A program made the position numbers and the translations under genes. Shown here in pieces: positions 34,139-44,700 of a stretch of 64,000 nucleotides of DNA. The notes below the pieces were generated by a model. That model was not told the DNA's origin, searched no databases, and saw only the letters and a program-made list of their open reading frames with translations. The DNA is taken from NCBI RefSeq assembly GCF_004349265.1, contig NZ_SMFL01000007.1, positions 186,001 through 250,000 on the forward strand, read 5' to 3'. Position 1 is the stretch's first letter. Every line of letters starts with the position of its first letter. This stretch comes from Dyadobacter psychrotolerans. Lineage in GTDB: Bacteria > Bacteroidota > Bacteroidia > Cytophagales > Spirosomataceae.

Positions 34139-35524
34139 ATGAACGAAAAACAACAAACCATTTCCAAATCAGTATCCGTAACAGGAGTAGGTTTACACAC
34201 AGGAGTCGTTGCCACGATGACCTTCGTGCCTGCTGCTGCCAACCATGGATACAAGTTTCAGCGTGTTGATTTACCAGATCAGCCAATTGTAGATGCCGAC
34301 GTTGACAATGTTGTTGATTTGTCGCGCGGAACAACGATTGAACAAAACGGAGCACGTATTCATACAGTTGAACATACACTTGCCGCGTTGGTTGGCTTAC
34401 AAATTGACAACGTTTTGATCCAGCTGGATGGCCCTGAGCCACCAATTATGGATGGAAGCTCTATCAATTTTGTTGATGCGCTACTGGACGCAGGAATTGA
34501 GGAACAAAATGCTTATCGAAATTATTTTGAAGTTCCTGAATATGTTCATTATAAAAATGCGGAGACAGAACTGGTAGCCTTGCCGCTTTCTGATTATCGT
34601 CTGACGGTGATGGTTGACTACAATTCTACCGTAATCAGCAGTCAGCATGCTTCATTAAATGATATTACCTTATTTAAGGATGATATAGCAAAATGCCGGA
34701 CGTTCGTGTTTTTGCATGAACTGGAAGCACTTTATAAACAAAACCTGATTAAGGGCGGAGATGTAACCAACGCCATCGTGATTGTAGATCGTGATGTGAG
34801 GGATGGTGAACTGGATCATTTGTCACAGTTGCTTAACAAGCCAAAAGTTAGCGTTGATAAATCTAAGGGGATACTTAATAATGTAGACTTGCATTATCCT
34901 AATGAAATGGCACGCCACAAGCTGCTGGATCTGATAGGAGACCTGGCATTGATCGGACGCCCCATTAAAGCACAGATTTTAGCAGCACGCCCCGGACATG
35001 CAGCCAATGTAGCGCTTGCTAAAAAAATCAAGAAACTGATTAAATCCGGCAAAGGAAACATCCCTCAGTACGATCCGAACAAAGCACCAATATTTGATAT
35101 TAAACAAATCGGTGAGTTATTAGCACATCGTTATCCGTTTCAAATGATCGATAAAATCATTGCTTTGGATGAAAACAGCGTTGTAGGTGTGAAGAATGTA
35201 ACGATTAACGAACAGTTTTTTCTGGGTCATTTTCCTGGTAATCCGGTTATGCCCGGGGTTTTACAGCTCGAAGCTATGGCACAGACAGGTGGCATTCTGG
35301 TACTGACAAGCGTGCCAGATCCCGACAATTACTGGTCTTATCTGATTGGTATTGATGCATGCCGTTTCCGTCGCAGTGTGGTTCCCGGCGATACCGTTAT
35401 ATTTAAATGCGAATTTACCTCTCCAATGAAAAGAGGTATTGTGAAAATGAGCGGCCGCGGATACGTCGCGGGTCAGCTAGTATGTGAAGCAGATATGATC
35501 GCAAGCCTGGTAAAGAAAAAATGA
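34139..35524 (+). CDS. lpxC/fabZ: LpxC-FabZ fusion (UDP-3-O-acyl-GlcNAc deacetylase / hydroxyacyl-ACP dehydratase)
   Basis: A 461-residue bifunctional protein, the arrangement typical of Bacteroidota. Residues 1-300 are LpxC (VGLHTG, HTVEHTLAALVGLQIDNV with zinc His residues, DGSSINFVDALLDAG, then MARHKLLDLIGDLALIG). Residues 310-461 are FabZ (LAHRYPFQMIDKI and HFPGNPVMPGVLQLEAMAQTGG). It links the committed lipid A step with fatty acid synthesis. A clear Shine-Dalgarno AAGGAG lies at 34127-34132, unusual in this phylum. LpxA overlaps its stop by four bases. Confidence 0.97.
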   Translation: MNEKQQTISKSVSVTGVGLHTGVVATMTFVPAAANHGYKFQRVDLPDQPIVDADVDNVVDLSRGTTIEQNGARIHTVEHTLAALVGLQIDNVLIQLDGPEPPIMDGSSINFVDALLDAGIEEQNAYRNYFEVPEYVHYKNAETELVALPLSDYRLTVMVDYNSTVISSQHASLNDITLFKDDIAKCRTFVFLHELEALYKQNLIKGGDVTNAIVIVDRDVRDGELDHLSQLLNKPKVSVDKSKGILNNVDLHYPNEMARHKLLDLIGDLALIGRPIKAQILAARPGHAANVALAKKIKKLIKSGKGNIPQYDPNKAPIFDIKQIGELLAHRYPFQMIDKIIALDENSVVGVKNVTINEQFFLGHFPGNPVMPGVLQLEAMAQTGGILVLTSVPDPDNYWSYLIGIDACRFRRSVVPGDTVIFKCEFTSPMKRGIVKMSGRGYVAGQLVCEADMIASLVKKK

Positions 35525-36333
35525 CAGATTCGTTAGCATATATTCATTCTGATGCGAAGATCGGCCAGAATGTAGAAATTGAGCCTTTTGCCATGATCCA
35601 TAAGGATGTGGAAATTGGAGAAGGTACGTGGATTGGTTCACATGCCGTAATTAATTCAGGAGCCCGTATTGGGAAAAACTGCCGCATTTATCCGGGCGCT
35701 GTTATTTCAGCAACGCCTCAGGATTTGAAATACAACAATGAATATACTTTAACCGTAATTGGAGACAATACGACCATTCGCGAATACGCGACCATCAGCC
35801 GCGGTACAGAGGAGCATTGGAAAACCGTTGTTGGGTCCGACTGCCTGATTATGGCATACGCACACATCGCACACGATTGCCGTGTAGGTAACAATTGCAT
35901 CATTGGTAACAATGTGCAAATGGCAGGGCATGTTCATGTTGGTGAATGGGCGATTGTAAGTGCGTTAAGTGCTGTTCATCAGTTTGTTAAAATTGGGTCG
36001 CACTCTTTTGTTTCGGGTGCGTCGCTTGTTCGTAAAGATGTTCCGCCATTTACCAAAGCTGCAAGAGAACCTATTTCTTACGCCGGTATAAACTCTGTCG
36101 GACTAAGAAGAAGAGGTTTTAGCAACGAAAAAATTGTTGAAATTCAGAACATTTACCGCTACATCTATATGCGCGGACTTAATAATGCGGAAGCTTTACA
36201 GAAAATTGAACTTGAATTACCTCCGTCTAACGAAAGAGATGTGATCATTAATTTTATCCGTAACTCGGAAAGAGGAATTATGAAGAGTCCGTTCCAGGCC
36301 AACGGAACAGGAGAATCGGAAGCTCAGCCTTAA
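35521..36333 (+). CDS. lpxA: UDP-N-acetylglucosamine acyltransferase LpxA
   Basis: A 270-residue LpxA. The beta-helix repeats run from residue 7 to about 190. The catalytic His is in AYAHIAHDCRVGNNC; the product-binding GNNVQMAGHVHV and C-terminal helices (GLRRRGFSNEKIVEIQNIYRYIY) follow. It transfers the first hydroxyacyl chain to UDP-GlcNAc. It overlaps the LpxC-FabZ stop (ATGA), so the pair is translationally coupled. Confidence 0.96.
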   Translation: MTDSLAYIHSDAKIGQNVEIEPFAMIHKDVEIGEGTWIGSHAVINSGARIGKNCRIYPGAVISATPQDLKYNNEYTLTVIGDNTTIREYATISRGTEEHWKTVVGSDCLIMAYAHIAHDCRVGNNCIIGNNVQMAGHVHVGEWAIVSALSAVHQFVKIGSHSFVSGASLVRKDVPPFTKAAREPISYAGINSVGLRRRGFSNEKIVEIQNIYRYIYMRGLNNAEALQKIELELPPSNERDVIINFIRNSERGIMKSPFQANGTGESEAQP

Positions 36334-36358
36334 TAATAAAGATTTTTTTTTATAAGAT

Positions 36359-36390
36359 AAACCCGCTTTTAAAAGAGGCGGGTTTTATTT
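36359..36390. terminator. Bidirectional terminator after lpxA
   Basis: AACCCGC (36360-36366) pairs with GCGGGTT (36378-36384), followed by TTATTTTT on the plus strand and preceded by a long A/T stretch. It also overlaps the last bases of the convergent MOSC gene. Confidence 0.7.
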
Positions 36391-37185
36391 TTCTGTTACA
36401 ACAACAAGTTGATCTCCTTCACGAATGGTCCCGAAAGTTTTGGCAACCACATCCTGGCCAAACATGATCTTCTTTTCCTGTCTTCTGTAAGTTGCCAATG
36501 TTTTCAAAGGTTCGTGCCCCTTCACGCCTGTTATGGGATTGATCGTCGTCAGGACACATCGCGCACAGGGCTTGACAATCTCGAAATCGAGGTCTCCGAT
36601 TTGTATTTTTTTCCAGTTATCTTCTGCATGAGGCGGGACACCATCAACCACCAGGTTTGGCCTGAAACGTTTCATTTCAACTGTTTCTGCAAGTTTTTTA
36701 TTTAAAAAATCCAGAGAACCCTGTGAAATAATGAGAAAAGGGAATCCGTCTGCAAAACTTACATTTTCATCGTCAGTAGCATATTTTGGATCCGCTTTCC
36801 GTTCCGACCAGGACGGCATAAATACCAGCCTGACTTTTCTCTCCAGCTGCCGGCTCAGCCATTCATCCACTTCATCACATACCGTAACTGCCGTCACATA
36901 ATCATCCCAAACTTTTACGTTCATTTCCTCGGCACTAACCGGTTCAAAAGGAACGATAATATATTCCTGGTTTGTCCGCTGAATTAAGCGTAATCCTTCA
37001 GAAGTCATTTCAACATCAATAAAAGCCATTTTGGTCACAAGACGCTGCGTCAGGAAGATTCCGGCTTCATCAACAACCATCCAGCGACGGTCATACTTCA
37101 AACCTTTTTCCTTTACTTCTGATTCTTTTAATCGTATGCCGCCTAATGATTTGACGGGGTAAATCCATATTTCTGAAAGTATCAT
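36385..37185 (-). CDS. MOSC-domain protein (YcbX/mARC-like)
   Basis: A 266-residue protein with the MOSC_N barrel (SEIWIYPVKSLGGIRLKESEV, GLKYDRRWMVVDE) and a C-terminal MOSC domain with the cofactor Cys (IVKPCARCVLTTINP, Cys about 205) and the late motif FGQDVVAKTFGTI. These proteins bind molybdenum cofactor and reduce N-hydroxylated compounds. It is monocistronic, converging with lpxA. Confidence 0.85.
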   Translation of the reverse strand: MILSEIWIYPVKSLGGIRLKESEVKEKGLKYDRRWMVVDEAGIFLTQRLVTKMAFIDVEMTSEGLRLIQRTNQEYIIVPFEPVSAEEMNVKVWDDYVTAVTVCDEVDEWLSRQLERKVRLVFMPSWSERKADPKYATDDENVSFADGFPFLIISQGSLDFLNKKLAETVEMKRFRPNLVVDGVPPHAEDNWKKIQIGDLDFEIVKPCARCVLTTINPITGVKGHEPLKTLATYRRQEKKIMFGQDVVAKTFGTIREGDQLVVVTEK

Positions 37186-37218
37186 ATTTTTTGAAGTGTT
37201 GTTTTCAACTGATTCTAC

Positions 37219-38298
37219 CTATTTTTTTACGGGCTGATCTTTATAATATTTTGTAAATCCACTTTTCAAATTCATTACAATGGATAGAGAACTGCTTCCA
37301 AAACCCGGTGTATACTGAGCTCTGCCGTAACTTATTTCAAATTTTTTAACTCTTAACCATGCACCAAACGAAAATCCTGCCAGAGCGCCCCGGTCGGTAA
37401 GGCGAAGTTCCTGTCTTCTTAAATGGTCGTATCCTAAAAGTACCCGGAAGTTTTGATGAATTAAGATTTCAGCACCTAATGAAAGATGTCGTCCAAGTTT
37501 TTCAGCCAAGCCAACTTTTCTTGGTATTTTATTTCCATTGGTATCGTAAGTAAAGAACAGATTCGGATCATTGTAAACCATGTCAAACCTGTTGAGATGA
37601 TGTGCGGTGGCTGAAAACCGGATGGGCATGTAGAGTGGTTTAAAAGTTACGCCGGCCCGGATGTCCAAAGGCAGAACAGGATCGGATATTCCTGAAAAAT
37701 TCTGTTTTAAAAAGCCCAGGTTTTTTAAAACAAAACCAATTGTTAAATCTTCTCTGGGATGCCTGAAAACGCCTCCCCAGTCCATTGCCAGTCCCCAGAC
37801 CGTATAAGATTCAATGGAAGAACCCACGAGTTTTGCTGTTCCTCCCAAAGTAAATGCACCGATTGTATGCCCATAACCAGCCGAAAGACCATAATCTGCA
37901 GCCCGGAACTCACCGATTACATTTCCAATATCATCCGTTTCCTGCATGGTACCATAGTTGAGGTACTGCAAACCAACTGCCCAGGTCCCTCCGGTTCGTT
38001 TCAGCCCTTTGCTGTATGCAAGGCTTATAAATTTGGTATCAGCCAGATAAGGCATCAGGTTTATGGAAACATTATCGGCCATATTGGAATCCAGGAGAGC
38101 AGGGCTTTGCAGGAAAAGGGCGGGGTCATGGCCGGATGTTGTGAAGTGATTGTTTCCAAGTGCAGTGCTTTTGGCTTGTGCAGGTAATTGTAAAAAGTCA
38201 AGTTTGTTTCTCCCGCCGGCAGACTGCGCCATGATCACGCTGCTCGTTACAATGAGTAACAAGGTTAAAACAAGAAAGCACAATCCGGCGCGCCTCAT
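37219..38298 (-). CDS. porQ: Type IX secretion system protein PorQ
   Basis: A 359-residue outer membrane protein of the PorP/PorQ family. A signal peptide (FLVLTLLLIVTSSVIMAQ) is followed by LDFLQLPAQAKSTALGNNHFTT, YGLSAGYGHTIGAFTLGGTAKLVGSS and a C-terminal barrel ending GSSSLSIVMNLKSG. PorQ helps attach A-LPS to type IX substrates at the cell surface. Its partner porU is not in the window. It stands alone, divergent from the carboxylase gene. Confidence 0.85.
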   Translation of the reverse strand: MRRAGLCFLVLTLLLIVTSSVIMAQSAGGRNKLDFLQLPAQAKSTALGNNHFTTSGHDPALFLQSPALLDSNMADNVSINLMPYLADTKFISLAYSKGLKRTGGTWAVGLQYLNYGTMQETDDIGNVIGEFRAADYGLSAGYGHTIGAFTLGGTAKLVGSSIESYTVWGLAMDWGGVFRHPREDLTIGFVLKNLGFLKQNFSGISDPVLPLDIRAGVTFKPLYMPIRFSATAHHLNRFDMVYNDPNLFFTYDTNGNKIPRKVGLAEKLGRHLSLGAEILIHQNFRVLLGYDHLRRQELRLTDRGALAGFSFGAWLRVKKFEISYGRAQYTPGFGSSSLSIVMNLKSGFTKYYKDQPVKK

Positions 38299-38386
38299 TA
38301 TAATACAATAATTTCCTGAATCAATAAAAATGACGCTATATTTATCATCTGTTCAAAAACAAATGTAACTATATCGTCTGTAATAC

Positions 38387-39946
38387 ATGGAACCAGTATC
38401 TTCTGCGGCTTCAAAAAAAGAAATTTTAGATAAAAAAAATGCCGAGGCTGCACTTGGAGGTGGAGAAAAGCGGATTGCAGCGCAACATGCAAAAGGAAAA
38501 CTGACTGCCAGGGAGCGGATTGAGGTACTGGTTGACAAAGGTTCGTTTGAAGAAATAGGGAAATTTGTAATGCACCGCAGCAGGGATTTTGGTTTGGATA
38601 AAGAGCATTATCTTGGCGATGGCGTGGTAACAGGTTATGGCCAGATCAATGGCCGGCTTACCTACATCTATGCTCAGGATTTTACTGTGTTTGGCGGTTC
38701 GCTATCGGAAACTCATGCCGAAAAAATAATCCGGATTATGGATCTGGCGATGAAAAACGGTGCGCCGGTTGTCGGGCTTAATGATTCCGGAGGTGCCCGT
38801 ATTCAGGAAGGAGTGCTTTCGCTTGCCGGTTATGCTGATATTTTTTACAAAAATACGCTGGCGTCCGGCGTTGTGCCACAAATTTCGGCGGTAATGGGCC
38901 CCTGCGCGGGCGGAGCGGTATATTCACCTGCCATCACTGATTTTATTTTAATGGTTGAAAACACCAGCTACATGTTTGTAACCGGGCCAAATGTGGTGAA
39001 AACCGTTACGCATGAAGATGTTACTTCCGAGGAATTAGGCGGTGCGATGACCCACGCAACCAAGTCGGGTGTTACGCATTTCGTTTCTCCTAATGAAGTA
39101 GAATGTTTGCTGGTAATTAAAAAGCTACTAAGTTATATTCCCCAAAATTGCGAGGACGATGCGCCAAGGCTTTCCTATCAGGAGACCAATGAAACGCGGC
39201 CCGTTTTATCCAATATCATTCCTGAAAGCCCAAATCAGCCGTATGATATCCGTGAAGTGATTTCAGAAATTGCCGATTCAGATAGTTTTTTTGAAGTACA
39301 TACCCATTTTGCAGAAAATATTGTTGTCGGTTTTGCGAGGCTGGCCGGTAGGAGTATAGGTATTGTTGCTAATCAGCCAGCTGTTCTGGCGGGTGTTTTG
39401 GATATCAACGCAAGTCAGAAGGCAGCGAGATTTGTCCGCTTTTGTGACTGTTTTAATATTCCTTTACTGGTTCTTGAAGATGTTCCCGGTTTCCTGCCGG
39501 GTACCGACCAGGAGTGGAACGGGATCATTACCAATGGCGCTAAGCTGCTTTATGCGTTTTGCGAGGCGACCGTTCCGCGAATCACAGTCATTACCCGAAA
39601 AGCCTATGGCGGAGCTTATGATGTAATGAATTCCAAGCACATTGGTGCCGATATGAATTTTGCCTGGCCAACTGCCGAAATTGCGGTGATGGGTGCAAGT
39701 GGTGCAGCGGAGATTATATTCAAAAAAGAAATAGCCGAAGCAGAGGATCCGGCTGCTAAATTGCAGGAAAAGGTAGAGGAATACACCAGGAAGTTCGCCA
39801 ACCCTTTTCGTGCAGCGCACCGGGGTTATGTGGATGAGGTAATTTATCCGGAACAAACCCGGGAAAAACTTATCCGCGCCTTTGCTATGCTGGAAAATAA
39901 GGTAGCCACATTGCCAAAGAAAAAACACGGCAACATTCCATTGTAA
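38387..39946 (+). CDS. Acyl-CoA carboxylase beta subunit (propionyl/methylmalonyl-CoA type)
   Basis: A 519-residue carboxyltransferase. The family motifs are GGGEKRIAAQHAKGKLTARERI, the acyl-CoA pocket NDSGGARIQEGV, GPCAGGAVYSPA, GVLDINASQKAARFVRFCD and ITRKAYGGAYDVMNSKHIGAD. It transfers carboxyl from biotin to propionyl-CoA or methylmalonyl-CoA. No biotin carrier gene adjoins it, so the partner subunits are elsewhere. Confidence 0.94.
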   Translation: MEPVSSAASKKEILDKKNAEAALGGGEKRIAAQHAKGKLTARERIEVLVDKGSFEEIGKFVMHRSRDFGLDKEHYLGDGVVTGYGQINGRLTYIYAQDFTVFGGSLSETHAEKIIRIMDLAMKNGAPVVGLNDSGGARIQEGVLSLAGYADIFYKNTLASGVVPQISAVMGPCAGGAVYSPAITDFILMVENTSYMFVTGPNVVKTVTHEDVTSEELGGAMTHATKSGVTHFVSPNEVECLLVIKKLLSYIPQNCEDDAPRLSYQETNETRPVLSNIIPESPNQPYDIREVISEIADSDSFFEVHTHFAENIVVGFARLAGRSIGIVANQPAVLAGVLDINASQKAARFVRFCDCFNIPLLVLEDVPGFLPGTDQEWNGIITNGAKLLYAFCEATVPRITVITRKAYGGAYDVMNSKHIGADMNFAWPTAEIAVMGASGAAEIIFKKEIAEAEDPAAKLQEKVEEYTRKFANPFRAAHRGYVDEVIYPEQTREKLIRAFAMLENKVATLPKKKHGNIPL

Positions 39947-40434
39947 TAGATATAAAAAAGCACACCACATCACTGCCGTGCTTTTGTCATTTAGGCAAAT
40001 CGGTATCCCGGATTTTGTGCCAGTTTTACGGGGATAAAAAAGGCTGGTTTTTTGATGATAAAAGCCAGTGTTCTTTCAATAGGTTTGTCGATCCCAGCAC
40101 TTTTACCTGCAAGTGCATAATCTTGGGTGTAACCCTATGACATTCCTGCGCAAATTTTCCGGAATTGATAAGACTCATCACAAACGTGTGAAAACGACTG
40201 GATTTGAAACAGGTATTTTCCGGCTGACTATAGGGCCAGAAGCCTGTAGTGGCCTTAGGCTGTGAATTAAAAAGAGTTATGAAGTAGGGTCGTGAAGGAA
40301 AAACTAGTCGCTGATTAAGTAGAAGTGAAATAAAATTGATATTACATCACCAGACGTTGCTACATTATAAATATTGTCCTAATTTCATGGCTACTTTTTA
40401 AAATTTTTAAATTTCCTAAACATCCCCTTAATCA
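39947..40434. other. Intergenic region before the oxidoreductase gene
   Basis: About 490 bp without a convincing gene. A short open minus-strand stretch (about 39991-40134) has readable codons (AIKKP-like repeats near its end) but has no start and is closed by a stop just upstream, so it may be a gene remnant. A TCACA-N4-TGTGA inverted arrangement near 40178-40191 has no known meaning. Confidence 0.35.
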
Positions 40435-41709
40435 ATGAAAGAAAAGGAAGGCTCTTCAGCGTCCAGACGAAACTTTATCAAAGGTTCTCTGGCAACGCTG
40501 GCCACATTTTCAATTGTTCCCCGTCATGTGTTGGGTAAAGGCTTTATAGCCCCCAGCGACCAGTTAACAAAAGCAATCGTCGGCGTGGGCTCAATGGGTC
40601 GCGGCCATATCCCTTACGCAGGAACGAAGGTTGTTGCGCTTTGTGATGTAGATAAAAAACACCTTGAGACAGCAGTTGGCATGGTAGATAAAGGCGTTAA
40701 AACCTTTTCAGACTATCGCGAACTGATCCAGCTTCCTGAGATTGATATCGTTCACGTCGCAACACCTCCGCATTGGCATGGTATCATTGCCGCTGATGCT
40801 GCCCGGGCAGGTAAAGATGTGTGGTGTGAAAAACCGATGACCAGAACAATCGGTGAAGGAAAACGTTTGATTGAGGCTGTTCAGCAGCACGGGCGCGTGT
40901 TTCGTCTGAATACCTGGTTCCGTTTTCAGGATAATTTTTATGGTATGAAAACAACCGTAAAACCAATTAAAAAATTGGTTCAGAGTGGATTACTTGGCTG
41001 GCCTTTGAAAGTTACCGTGAGCAAGCATACCGGGTTTGACTGGAAATTTTACTGGGTAGGAAAAACCAATAACGCACCTGAAACCATTCCGGCTGAGCTG
41101 GATTATGAAATGTGGCTTGGACCTGCTCCGTACAAACCGTACAGCGCGCACCGTGTACATCAGACTTTCCGTGGTTACTGGGATTACGATGGAGGAGGAC
41201 TCGGTGATATGGGACAGCACTATATCGACCCTATTCAATACTTCCTCGGTAAGGATGATACAAGTCCGGTAAGTGTTGAGATCGACGCGCCCCAGCAACA
41301 TACAGAAGCCGTTGGTACCTGGCGCCGGATTACTTATACCTATGCCGATGGTTGCCAGATTGTTTTGGATGGTGAGGCGAAAGATGAAAAAGTAGCCTAT
41401 ATAGAGGGGCCGAAAGGAAAGTTGTATCCTGATTTTAAATCGGATATTCCTGATCTCGAAAAGAAACTGGCTGCGTTTCCTGACCCTGAACCACAGGTTA
41501 CTGACTTTGTTGATGCGGTTAAAAACAGGAAGAAATTTGCTTTAAATGAAGAAAACGGACATCGGTCATGTACCATTGTGAATATGGGGCTCATTGCGCT
41601 GCGCCTTGGCCGTTCATTGAAATTTGACCCGGACAAGCAGGAATTTATTGATGATGAAGGTGCCAACCGCCTGATTGATCAGCCTATGCGCGGTCCGTGG
41701 ACCATGTAA
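40435..41709 (+). CDS. Gfo/Idh/MocA-family oxidoreductase, Tat-exported
   Basis: A 424-residue protein. The twin-arginine-like signal SRRNFIKGSLATLATFSIVP suggests Tat export. The Rossmann motif KAIVGVGSMGRGHIPYAG, CDVDKKHLE, the EKP motif (WCEKPMTRTIGEG) and the C-terminal substrate domain (GLGDMGQHYIDPIQYFLG) fit the Gfo/Idh/MocA family. It probably oxidises a sugar or sugar derivative in the periplasm. The HEAT-DUF1080 gene follows after 75 bp and may act on the same sugars. Confidence 0.92.
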   Translation: MKEKEGSSASRRNFIKGSLATLATFSIVPRHVLGKGFIAPSDQLTKAIVGVGSMGRGHIPYAGTKVVALCDVDKKHLETAVGMVDKGVKTFSDYRELIQLPEIDIVHVATPPHWHGIIAADAARAGKDVWCEKPMTRTIGEGKRLIEAVQQHGRVFRLNTWFRFQDNFYGMKTTVKPIKKLVQSGLLGWPLKVTVSKHTGFDWKFYWVGKTNNAPETIPAELDYEMWLGPAPYKPYSAHRVHQTFRGYWDYDGGGLGDMGQHYIDPIQYFLGKDDTSPVSVEIDAPQQHTEAVGTWRRITYTYADGCQIVLDGEAKDEKVAYIEGPKGKLYPDFKSDIPDLEKKLAAFPDPEPQVTDFVDAVKNRKKFALNEENGHRSCTIVNMGLIALRLGRSLKFDPDKQEFIDDEGANRLIDQPMRGPWTM

Positions 41710-41784
41710 TGTTCGATTCTGAATTAAACCCGTTTTCAATTTTAAAGCTAATTGCTGATCGCACCTTGCTTTCGGCTGAATGAT

Positions 41785-44700
41785 ATGAAAAAGCACTTAT
41801 TTTCGATACTGGCTCTTTGTCTGATAATGTCCCAGACAATGGCTCAATTGGATAAAAACAGGACGTTGACAACAAAAATTGCTGATTTGCTGGCGCAGGT
41901 CCCTGCTGAGAATGCAGCGGGAATGAAAAAAAATATGGAAGAACTTGCCGAACTCGGAAAGCCCGGAATCGTGCAGATTGCTTCGATGATGACGGCACCG
42001 GGAAAAGGAGATAACTCCAAAATCCAATATGCACTTGGCGGTTTTACCTATTCCGCAACACAAAGCGGAAAAGAAGTCTGGCGTAAAATGGCAGCGGAGG
42101 CTTACGGCGAAGCTTTGTCAAAAGTAAACGATCCTGATAGTAAAAACTTTCTGATCTACCAGCTTCAGACAGTCGGCAAAGACGAATCAGTTGATGTTTT
42201 GAAATCGTATTTGACAGATGAAAGGTTGTCGGGCCCCGCTTCAAGGGCGTTGGCACGTATCGCAACACCTGCATCGGGAGCTGCTTTGCTTCAGGCTTTG
42301 AATACTGCAAAAGGAGGAAGCCAGCTTTCTATCATAGAAGCACTTGGTGAAAGCAGATACAAGGAAGCCGCTTCTGCGATTGAGAAAACGGCTGTAAGCC
42401 CGGACTTAAATCTGCGCAAGGTAAGTTTATTTGCACTCTCTGAAATCGGATCACCATCTTCCGAAAGTATACTGGCAGCGGCTGCACAAAAAACGTTGTA
42501 CCGTTATGACGAAGCTGATGCTACGGCAGTTTATGTAAAATATCTGGCGCGACTTGTTCAAACCGGTAATGCTGCGATAGGAGAAAAAGCGGCTTTGGAA
42601 CTGATCAAAAATACACCTGCTACTGAACGAACACCTACCCGTTCATCGGCTCTGAAAGTTTACTCAGATAGCAAAAAACGTGAAAGCGTTCCTGTATTGG
42701 TTAAAGCTCTGGAAAGTACTGATCCGCAATATCGTGCTGCTGCATTGAAACTGGGCCAGAAATATACGATGGCAAATGGAACTGCTTCCTGGCTCGCCGC
42801 TTATAAAAAAGCAAAACCTGAGGTACAGGCGGAAATTATAACCATGCTGGGACGGGCAGAATCGAAGGACGCTTTACCTACTGTTTTAAAAGCACTGTCA
42901 TCAAAAGATTCGCGTGTTAAACTGGCTGCTATCTGGGCGTCGGGTAAGATTGGTGAAGAAAACAGTGTCGCCAGCTTAATTCCGGTATTGAAAACGGGTA
43001 ATGCACAGGAAATACAGGCAGTGAAAAGTACATTGCTGACAATGAAAGGAAACGGTGTGGTGGATAAGATTGCTGCAGCGCTTCCTTCATTACCTGCTTC
43101 GGCTCAACCTGCGGTAATTGATGTACTTGCTGCCAGAGGAGCCAGTTCAAAAATTGCCGTGGTAAGTGCATTGCTGAAAAGTACAAATCCAGAAGTGAAA
43201 AATTCAGCTTTTAATGCATTGAAATCTCTTGCAACTGCAAAGGATTTGCCTCAGCTGTTTACCCGTCTGAATGCCGTTAACAGCGCTGACGAAGTTTCGG
43301 CAGTTCAAAAAGCGATCAGCGCCGGTATTAAAGGCTTGGGTGCCGCTTCTGCACAGACTGATTTAGTTCTTAAGCAAATCAGCTCATCTCCGGCTGATAA
43401 ACAGTCCAATTACCTTGCGGTTTTAGCAAGTATCGGTGGAAAAAAAGCTTTGGCTTCTGTTGTAAAATCCTTCAATACGGGTGATGCAGCGACGAAAAAA
43501 GCAGCAATTGGTGCTTTGTCAAACTGGTCGGATGCAAGTGCTGCAAGCGAGTTGCTTGCGATTGCAGGAAAAACTGCTGATGCGGAAGAATTGAATTCGG
43601 CTTTAACAGGCTATGTTTCTGCAATATCCAAATCGCAAAAAACGCCTGCGATTAAGGTTATCATGCTTCGTGACGCTATGGTCATGGCTAAAACGGATTC
43701 GCAGAAAGAGGCTATTTTGAAAGAACTTGTTAGGTACAAAACATTTAACGCTTTACTTTTTGCAGGAAAGTATCTGGATGAACCGGGCGTACAGCAAGCC
43801 GCGGCTCAGGCCGTTATGGGAATTGCCCTGGCAAATAAGAACTTTTACAGTGCTGAAATCCGGTCTTTACTTGCGAAAACAGCTTCTGTTTTAAAAGGTC
43901 AGGACTCGGACTACCAGAAGGAATCAATCCGCAGGCATTTATCAGAACTTCCTGCAGGGGAAGGCTTTGTTGCGTTATTTAACGGAAAGGATCTTTCCGG
44001 CTGGAAAGGATTGGTTGAAAACCCAATTGCACGCAGTAAAATGAGCGCGGATACCTTAGCTGCCAAACAGAAAAAAGCGGATGAAGTAGCCAAAGCCGGC
44101 TGGTTTGTAAAAGATGGGGAACTGGTATTTTCAGGACATGGTGATAACCTTTGTACTGTAAAACAATACGGAGATTTTGAAATGTATGTAGACTGGAAAA
44201 TCCTGAAAAACGGGGATGCCGGAATTTATCTTCGCGGTACGCCTCAGGTTCAGATCTGGGATACTTCCAGAGTAGATGTTGGCGCACAGGTTGGTTCTGG
44301 TGGTTTGTATAACAATAGCAAAAATCCAAGTAAGCCAAGAAAACTTGCCGATAACGCAATTGGTGACTGGAATACGTTCCATATCACCATGATCGGCGAC
44401 CGTGTTTCTGTTGATCTGAATGGTGAAAATGTGGTTGATAATGTAATTTTGGAAAATTACTGGGACCGCAAATTGCCAATCTTTGTAAAGGAACAACTGG
44501 AACTTCAGGCGCATGGCAATCAGATCAATTACCGTGATGTTTATGTCCGTGAAATTCCTCAGGCAGAAGCATTTGTTTTGCCGGAAGCTGAAAAAAAGAA
44601 TGGATTTAAAGTCCTTTTTGATGGTACGAACATGCACGAATGGATTGGAAACACCCAGGATTATTTTATTGAAAATGGAGAAATGGTCGTAGATCCTAAG

